Shown here: positions 31,954-36,859 of the stretch, piece after piece
How the letters are laid out: each line of letters opens with the position of its first letter
How positions within the stretch are numbered: the stretch's first letter is position 1
Source of the DNA: an uncultured Microbacteriaceae bacterium
Lineage (GTDB): Bacteria > Actinomycetota > Actinomycetes > Actinomycetales > Microbacteriaceae
Assembly (NCBI GenBank): GCA_903915075.1
Contig: CAIWRM010000189.1
Location: forward strand, 1 to 36,859
Reading direction: 5' to 3'
DNA: 36,859 bases
Notes under the pieces: model-generated
Database searches by the model: none
Seen by the model: only the letters and a program-made list of their open reading frames with translations
What the model was told of the DNA's origin: nothing
Program-made: the position numbers and the translations under genes

Positions 31954-32482
31954 TCAGGGCCTCCCATTCCCGCGGATAACCCGCGCGAACCCACTGAGCA
32001 ATGTTCGCGGCCATGTCGTCGAGACGACCCGACGACGTGTCGATCGTTATCGAAGCGAGGCGTTCGTAGATGGGTCGACGTTCGGCAAAGATCTCTTTCC
32101 AGCGCTCAAGACCGTTCTCTGCCAAGAGGGGGCGCTTGTCGTTGCTAATGCGCCACGCGACCGCCTCGGGCGTGACCGTGAGGTAGACGACGGGCAGACG
32201 CTCAAGATCGTGCTGCGTCTCGGAATCGAGAACCGCTCCCCCACCGAGGCTCACAATGGCCGGGTCACGGAGGGCGCGCACCACGTGTTCGCGTTCAATG
32301 GCACGGAAGGCTTTCTCGCCCTGCTCGGCAAAAATGTCCGTAATCGAACCGTGCTCGGCGACGATTGTCTTATCGGTATCAATGTTGTCAACCCCGAGCT
32401 CGTTTGCTACGCGCCGCCCAATCTTGGACTTGCCCGAGGCCATGGGGCCGATGAGAACGGCCAGCGCACTCGGCATGCTCAC
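31946..32482 (-). CDS. aroK: Shikimate kinase
   Basis: Phosphorylates shikimate with ATP. The P-loop GPMASGKS lies at residues 12-19. [10 protein letters not shown] holds the shikimate-binding aspartate, and [12 protein letters not shown] is the second substrate motif. Length 178 aa. GTG start overlapping the aroC stop (GTGA); ATG 32476 is also possible. Confidence 0.97.
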   Translation of the reverse strand: MSMPSALAVLIGPMASGKSKIGRRVANELGVDNIDTDKTIVAEHGSITDIFAEQGEKAFRAIEREHVVRALRDPAIVSLGGGAVLDSETQHDLERLPVVYLTVTPEAVAWRISNDKRPLLAENGLERWKEIFAERRPIYERLASITIDTSSGRLDDMAANIAQWVRAGYPREWEALNV

Positions 32483-33678
32483 TCAGTGTCGCCCTGCGTG
32501 GCAAGCAACTGTGGGATGTTCGCGAGGTACGACTCAAGGTTGCGCTTGGTTTCGCCCACCGAATCGCCACCAAACTTCTCGAGGACGGCATTGGCGATGA
32601 CGAGCATCACCATGGCCTCGGCCACGACGCCCGCGGCGGGCACGGCGCAGACGTCGGAACGCTGGTGGTGCGCCGGAGCGGCGTCGCCCGTGGTCACGTC
32701 GACCGTCTTGAGCGCGTGGGGCACCGTAGCGATGGGCTTCATGCCGGCACGAACCCGCAACACGGTGCCGGTAGACATTCCGCCCTCGATTCCGCCGGCA
32801 CGATCGGTTTCGCGAGTGATTCCCTCGGCCGAAGCAAAAAGTTCGTCGTGCGCCACAGAACCACGGCGGCGCGTGGTCTCGAATCCGTCGCCCACCTCAA
32901 CGCCCTTAATGGCCTGGATGCCCATGAGCGCACCGGCGAGCTGAGAATCCAGTCGCTTGTCCCAGTGCGTGAAGGATCCGAGCCCAGGCGGAAGTCCATA
33001 ACCGTTGATTTCGACGACGCCACCGATGGTGTCGCCCTCTTTGTGGACGGCCTGCACCTCGGCGAGCATGAGCGCTGCCGTTTCGGGGTGAAAACAGCGC
33101 ATCTCGTCGACGTCAATGGTCGCGACGTCATCCGGGTGTGGCAGCGGGGCCGAGAGTGGCACCGCAACCGGTCCAATGGCCACGGTGTGGCTGACGAATC
33201 GGATGCCCAGCTCGGCCAGGAAACTGCGGGCGACGGCTCCCAACGCAACGCGCGTGGCCGTTTCCCGAGCACTGGCACGCTCCAGCACCGGGCGCGACTC
33301 ATCAAAGTTGAACTTTTGCATGCCCACGAGGTCGGCGTGACCGGGGCGAGGTCTGGTGAGTTTGGCGCCGCGACCGGACTCTGACATTTCAGTCTCGAGC
33401 GGGTAGGGGCTCATCACCTCTTCCCACTTGGGCCACTCGGAATTACCGATGCGCAGGGCGACCGGACCACCGAGCGATACTCCGTGGCGAACACCCGTGG
33501 AGATGCTGAGATCGTCCTGCTCAAACTTCATGCGGGCTCCGCGACCAAAACCCAGTCGACGCCGAGCCAGGTCGCTCTGGATCGTCTCGCGCAGAACGGG
33601 CACACCAGCGGGTAATCCCTCAATGATCCCAATCAACTCAGGACCGTGAGATTCACCTGCCGTCAGCCAACGCAACAT
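32479..33678 (-). CDS. aroC: Chorismate synthase
   Basis: FMN-dependent last step to chorismate, the precursor for TrpE at the other end of the window. Signatures are [33 protein letters not shown] and [18 protein letters not shown]. Length 399 aa. ATG start with GAGG upstream. It is the first gene downstream of the islet terminator, so it should have its own promoter in the gap, which I could not identify. Confidence 0.98.
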   Translation of the reverse strand: MLRWLTAGESHGPELIGIIEGLPAGVPVLRETIQSDLARRRLGFGRGARMKFEQDDLSISTGVRHGVSLGGPVALRIGNSEWPKWEEVMSPYPLETEMSESGRGAKLTRPRPGHADLVGMQKFNFDESRPVLERASARETATRVALGAVARSFLAELGIRFVSHTVAIGPVAVPLSAPLPHPDDVATIDVDEMRCFHPETAALMLAEVQAVHKEGDTIGGVVEINGYGLPPGLGSFTHWDKRLDSQLAGALMGIQAIKGVEVGDGFETTRRRGSVAHDELFASAEGITRETDRAGGIEGGMSTGTVLRVRAGMKPIATVPHALKTVDVTTGDAAPAHHQRSDVCAVPAAGVVAEAMVMLVIANAVLEKFGGDSVGETKRNLESYLANIPQLLATQGDTE

Positions 33679-33755
33679 GCCTCAATTCTGGCACAGCCAC
33701 GTAGCGGGGCTTGCCCGCCTCGCGACAGATGCGTCTGCAGTTGAGACAACGAAGA
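33679..33755 (-). other. aroC leader
   Basis: Gene-free stretch between the terminator and aroC. I looked for -35/-10 boxes on the minus strand and found none convincing (CAGAAT near 33685 lacks a partner). A small GCGGG/CCCGC inverted repeat lies at 33704-33718. A promoter for the aro operon is expected here on logic alone. Confidence 0.3.
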
Positions 33756-33790
33756 AGTTCCCTCCGAGCCGCTATGGCCCGGAGGGAACT
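33746..33790 (-). terminator. Intrinsic terminator after the LPXTG gene
   Basis: Perfect 11-base stem (AGTTCCCTCCG / CGGAGGGAACT), continued after one A-C mismatch by three GC pairs around a five-base loop. On the minus strand it is followed by TCTTCGTTG, a weak U-rich tract. It lies 30 bases after the LPXTG gene stop and is related to the hairpin at 34961-34993. Confidence 0.85.
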
Positions 33791-33820
33791 CCTTTACGCC
33801 TCAACGGCGTTGTGAATTAC

Positions 33821-34840
33821 TTAGCTGCGTGCCTGGCGGCGACGCGCCATGACCAGTGCCAGTGCACCGGCAATGAGCAAACCAGAGCCAATCGCAATCG
33901 ACGAGCCGACTACTGCTGTGCTGGCACCTGTGTCGGGAAGAGACAAGGTACACGTGCCCCAGCCCTCAACAACGAGTCCGTCGATGCCGCGGCACAGCGT
34001 GTCGTTCAGCGAATCGAAAGCAGCCATTTCTGTGACAGCAGTCGCGAACGCGGTGTCCATCTCTCCGCTGGAGGGACCCGCTGGCTGCCCCGTGGCAATG
34101 AAGGTCATGTAGTTAACCGTCTCGCCGGCGGCCAAGGAGTCCTTGGTGAGATATGCATACACTCCACCCCTATCTATGCAGTCCTCGCCCAGCGATGTGA
34201 AAGCGGTTCCCCCGTGGGCTTGCCACGCGACTCCGGTAATGATCGTGTCGGCCGAACCGGACAACACCGCCCAGTGGTCCTCAGCTGTCATGCTCAAACA
34301 AGATGTCGCGTCTTCCGAAGTGGCAGCCTCAGTCACGTTGTCGGTATAGAAAGTCACGTAGTTCTCTTGTTCAACGGCAGCGAGATCCGTGGCAACAGCC
34401 CCCCGGTTCTCCAGGGAGAACACGTGTCGCGTCAAGGGCTCGTCGTTGTAGAACAGGAACGACTGCGAAATCCACACATCGGAGGGTTCGAAGTTTAACG
34501 GTGCGCACGTTATGGCAACATCGCCATTGGCTTCAGTAACCTCGGTCGCCGTGGCACCGAGGCAGTAGCCGTAGTCATCATAGGGCGCCAGATCCCCACC
34601 ATTCCAAAAGGTCTCTTCGTACTGAAGAGTGCTGTTCGCTTGGGTGGGGGTAGTCAAATATTCAACGCCGCCATAGGAATTCACGCTAGGAGAATCCCAC
34701 TCAAATTGGTAGTTGACACCGCCGACCAGCCACGTGGCTGTCTCGAAGTTAATCGCGGCAAAGGCTGGTGTCGACGTGACACTCAACGCGATAGCGACCA
34801 CGCCGGAGGCAAGGCCGATGGCAAGTTTCTTGGTCTTCAT
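33821..34840 (-). CDS. LPXTG-anchored surface protein, unknown function
   Basis: I do not recognise the family. The 339-residue precursor has a signal peptide (MKTKKLAIGL... ending TPAFA-A, cleavage near residue 28). It has an acidic, Tyr/Trp/Thr-rich exported region and a sortase sorting signal: LPDTG at 301-305, a hydrophobic helix and the tail ARRRQARS. Six cysteines in the mature part could form three disulfides. The track's start (34978) is too early; ATG 34840 has a strong SD (AAGGAG, seven bases upstream). It is flanked by two related terminators and stands between aroE and aroC, where the aro genes would otherwise be adjacent, so it is probably an insertion. No sortase gene is in the window. 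Confidence 0.85.
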   Translation of the reverse strand: MKTKKLAIGLASGVVAIALSVTSTPAFAAINFETATWLVGGVNYQFEWDSPSVNSYGGVEYLTTPTQANSTLQYEETFWNGGDLAPYDDYGYCLGATATEVTEANGDVAITCAPLNFEPSDVWISQSFLFYNDEPLTRHVFSLENRGAVATDLAAVEQENYVTFYTDNVTEAATSEDATSCLSMTAEDHWAVLSGSADTIITGVAWQAHGGTAFTSLGEDCIDRGGVYAYLTKDSLAAGETVNYMTFIATGQPAGPSSGEMDTAFATAVTEMAAFDSLNDTLCRGIDGLVVEGWGTCTLSLPDTGASTAVVGSSIAIGSGLLIAGALALVMARRRQARS

Positions 34841-34847
34841 GTCTTTT

Positions 34848-34853
34848 CTCCTT
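34848..34853 (-). promoter_or_regulatory. Strong SD of the LPXTG gene
   Basis: AAGGAG seven bases before ATG 34840. It decides the start, because the upstream in-frame codons of the ORF track run through the terminator region. No clear promoter boxes were found between 34854 and 34947. Confidence 0.75.
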
Positions 34854-34947
34854 AGGGTAAATAACACTAGTAACGAGAGTAGCACCATCCACCTAACTTC
34901 CCCGGATGTCCGTTTGCACAACGAAAACTCCGCCAGCATCAAACGTG

Positions 34948-34993
34948 AGAAGAAAATGAAGATCCCTCCGGGCATCAAGGGCCCAGAGGGATC
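34948..34993 (-). terminator. Intrinsic terminator after aroE and the remnant
   Basis: Stem GATCCCTC / GAGGGATC, continued after one C-A mismatch by GGGC/GCCC, with a seven-base loop. On the minus strand it is followed by TTCATTTTCTTCT, a good U-rich tract. It would end the mltG-aroE transcript. Its sequence resembles the terminator at 33756-33790. Confidence 0.85.
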
Positions 34994-34996
34994 GAC

Positions 34997-35098
34997 TTAC
35001 GCCTCAACGGCGTTGTAAATTCGCCTGCTGCGTGCCTGACGGCGACGCACGACGAGCAGCGTGACGATGCCAACGACAAGCAGGGACCTGAACGGAGG
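34997..35098 (-). pseudogene. Remnant of a second LPXTG-type protein (C-terminal tail only)
   Basis: Right after the aroE TAA, the same frame stays open for 33 codons. It encodes a hydrophobic stretch (LLVVGIVTLLVV) and the tail RRRQARSRRIYNAVEA. The tail RRRQARS is identical to the end of the intact LPXTG protein, and the DNA around it (GCCTCAACGGCGTTGT, GCTGCGTGCCTG) is nearly identical to 33794-33850. The LPXTG motif and the whole exported domain are gone. I read this as the 3' end of a deleted paralogue. Confidence 0.8.
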
Positions 35099-35983
35099 TT
35101 AGTGACCCGCGTCGAAAAGCTCACCGAGGCCAACGGCAGACGCCATTACCGTGCGGATGTGAGGCTCGTTGTCTAAGACGGTCTCTGCCGCGCCCGTCAC
35201 AAAAATTCGCACCTGCAGAACGGCCTGGCGCACGAGCATGTGCAGTCCACTAACCACATCACCCCCGGCAGCCTGCCACGTGACAGCACGAGTGGTAGGC
35301 CACGGCGCGTAGGCCACGTCAATCAGCGTCCGCCCTGCGAGTCCGGACGCGGGCAGATTCACGTCAACACTGCCGGGAAGAGTGCAGATGGTCACTGTGC
35401 TCGAGGAGGTGGCGCCAAAAGACGAGAGATCGTGGACGGTCGCCAGCACTCCCGAAGCCTGAGCCGCCGCAATCGCGTTGGACGCTCGGTTCGTGTCACG
35501 AACGAAAATGTCCACACTCTCGATGCCGGCCCTGGCCGCGGCGGCAATGGCAGACACGGCTGTCGCTCCTCCACCGAGGACGGCGATGCTTGCGGGAACA
35601 GGGCCCGTGTCAACTCCGTGGGCGGCGATCTCGCGAGACGCGTCGAGAATGACGCTGGCGAGAGCGGCCACATCGGTGTTGTAGCCAAATTTCTGCTTCG
35701 TCTCGTGGTCAAAGACGAGCGTGTTGCAAGCGCCCGTGAGTGCCGTGGCTTCATCCACCACATCGGCGATCTCAGCCGCCCGATACTTGAGCGGCATCGT
35801 GAGTGACAGACCCACCCATGTGTCGTCCCGCGTTGACACGTAAGCGTCAAGCTGGTCTTCGGTCAGGTCCTGTCGTTCGTAGGCCCAGTCGAGGCCCAAG
35901 ACGTCATAAGCGGCAGCGTGAAGAACCGGCGACAGGGAGTGGTCGATGGGATGCCCCAGAACCGCCAGATTCCTACTCGTCAT
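35099..35983 (-). CDS. aroE: Shikimate dehydrogenase
   Basis: NADPH-dependent reduction of 3-dehydroshikimate to shikimate, between AroQ and AroK in the pathway. The N-terminal substrate site GHPIDHSLSPVLH, the catalytic Lys66 (LSLTMPLK), Asn87 (GACNTLV) and Asp104 (YNTD) are present. A divergent NADP loop, LGGGATAVSAIAAA, follows. The actinobacterial form has Ser instead of Asn in the usual NVTxPxK motif. Length 294 aa. ATG start overlapping mltG by 11 bases. Its TAA is followed in frame by the remnant. Confidence 0.94.
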   Translation of the reverse strand: MTSRNLAVLGHPIDHSLSPVLHAAAYDVLGLDWAYERQDLTEDQLDAYVSTRDDTWVGLSLTMPLKYRAAEIADVVDEATALTGACNTLVFDHETKQKFGYNTDVAALASVILDASREIAAHGVDTGPVPASIAVLGGGATAVSAIAAAARAGIESVDIFVRDTNRASNAIAAAQASGVLATVHDLSSFGATSSSTVTICTLPGSVDVNLPASGLAGRTLIDVAYAPWPTTRAVTWQAAGGDVVSGLHMLVRQAVLQVRIFVTGAAETVLDNEPHIRTVMASAVGLGELFDAGH

Positions 35984-36859
35984 ACTCCGGATTTTCCCTC
36001 AACCACTGCCCCCAGATCTCAACAGCGGCCGCATGTTCGTCTGCGGTCGTGGAAAAGATTGTCTCGCCGGTCTCGTAGTTCACGGCAACGAAATAAAACC
36101 ACGGCCCCTCAACGGGATTGAGTGCGGCGTTGATGGCCACGTCGCCCGGGTTGGAAATGGGCGCATAGAGCGGGCCGGGGTGCACATAGGTGTTGTAGGG
36201 GTTACTTTCGTCAGCACGCTCTGCCACGGTTGTTTCGACGCGCTTCACACCAGCTCCGTAGGCAACAGTGGCATCCGACTCCAGTAAGCCGGACGGCCAC
36301 AAATTCTCGTCAAGACGGTTCCAGAAAACTCTCGATACCTTGGGGAAATCCTCGGCGATGCCCGCTTCCTTCTGAATGAGCGACGCCATGGTGATGATCA
36401 TAAATCGGTCCTCCGGAGCCACCCCGGCGTCATCGAGCGCCTGGAAGCAACGATCGACCATGGTCTGCAGAATCTCACGAGCGCTCGTGCCAGGGGTGAA
36501 CGTATAGGTGGCGGGGAACAAGAATCCCTCGAGCTTCGGCGCCTCTGCGGGAACACCGTACGACGCAACATCAGCCGCTTCCGCTTGGATGTCCGCCAGC
36601 GGAATGCCGGTGGCTTCAGCGATGAGCTCGATGATGCGCACCTCAGAGGTTCCCTCGGGAATCGCAACGGTGTCGACCTGAGCGTTTGCCGGGTCGAGCA
36701 GGGCTGCTAGCGCGGCGGCAGCCGACATCTTCTCTTTGAGCATGAATACGCCGGGAACGAACGTGGGAGCAGGCTCCGTGGTGAGCAGAAGCTCATAAAA
36801 CGACTCGAACGACGCGGTGACGCCCTGCTCGTAAAGGTTTAGCGCAATGTCTTCGCCAA
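35973..36859 (-). CDS. mltG: Endolytic murein transglycosylase MltG (partial, 5' end outside window)
   Basis: Membrane-anchored YceG-family enzyme that cuts nascent glycan strands. The frame is open to the window edge; the N-terminal membrane helix and the first part of the protein are outside. Visible are FLFPATYTFTPGT, the catalytic glutamate in ASLIQKEAG, RVFWNRLDENLWPSGLLESDATVAYG, and NPYNTYVHPGPLYAPISNPG, all MltG signatures. The ATG at 36743 used by the ORF track is internal. mltG-aroE linkage is common in Actinobacteria. Confidence 0.95.
   Translation of the reverse strand, partial: GEDIALNLYEQGVTASFESFYELLLTTEPAPTFVPGVFMLKEKMSAAAALAALLDPANAQVDTVAIPEGTSEVRIIELIAEATGIPLADIQAEAADVASYGVPAEAPKLEGFLFPATYTFTPGTSAREILQTMVDRCFQALDDAGVAPEDRFMIITMASLIQKEAGIAEDFPKVSRVFWNRLDENLWPSGLLESDATVAYGAGVKRVETTVAERADESNPYNTYVHPGPLYAPISNPGDVAINAALNPVEGPWFYFVAVNYETGETIFSTTADEHAAAVEIWGQWLRENPEYDE

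Noticed and set aside
31075-32148. Plus-strand ORF of 357 aa
   Set aside because: Antisense to aroB and aroK, both fully supported by motifs.
33704-33718. Repeated word CTTGCCCGC (also near 4727, 7290 and 14308)
   Set aside because: Short, mostly inside coding frames with different codon phase, and explained by composition; no flanking similarity.
34841-34947. Promoter for the LPXTG gene (TGCTACTCT, TAGTGT)
   Set aside because: Candidate -10 boxes have poor matches and no -35 at proper spacing, so I do not annotate one.

Overview
The window looks like a chromosomal segment of an actinobacterium, most probably a Microbacteriaceae member with moderate GC content. The supporting signs are actinobacterial protein types (a degenerate PriA, an mIHF domain, the HGxxPAAW and TrpMP small membrane proteins, type II dehydroquinase, long-form HisG) and a gene order that partly matches Mycobacterium. 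All 36 recognised protein genes lie on the minus strand, so the map is read from high to low coordinates. Most long plus-strand lines of the ORF track are antisense shadows.

Region 1 (36859-33680): the 3' part of mltG overlaps aroE. Then comes a small islet holding an LPXTG-type surface protein gene, a decayed remnant of a second such gene, and two related hairpin terminators. The islet separates aroE from the rest of the shikimate cluster. Region 2 (33678-29331): aroC-aroK-aroB-aroQ (shikimate/chorismate pathway), then efp and nusB (translation and transcription factors). Region 3 (29330-19498): a PyrR-binding RNA element covering the pyrR ribosome binding site, then pyrR-pyrB-pyrC-(PH-like membrane protein)-carA-carB-pyrF, an mIHF-guanylate kinase fusion gene, and rpoZ. 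Region 4 (19494-12185): coaBC, metK, priA, fmt, rsmB and rpe. Region 5 (12175-4717): hisE-hisG-hisF-hisI joined to trpE-(TrpMP)-(HGxxPAAW)-trpC-trpB-trpA. Region 6 (4662-1): lgt and the first 1202 codons of gltB, which runs out of the window.

The genes work as a biosynthetic block. Shikimate enzymes make chorismate, which feeds TrpE. The pyr enzymes make UMP, and Gmk phosphorylates GMP. CarAB supplies carbamoyl phosphate. GltB supplies the glutamate needed throughout. Many junctions overlap by 1, 4 or 8 bases (ATGA or GTGA type), so translational coupling is probably extensive.

There is no tRNA, rRNA, CRISPR array, IS element or phage gene that I can see. No gene-free stretch exceeds 300 bases; the longest is the islet leader and remnant region at 34841-35098. 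I did not find a wholly new defence or mobile system. The most unusual items are the mIHF-Gmk fusion, the LPXTG islet with its duplicated tail and terminator, and the PyrR RNA element positioned for translational control.
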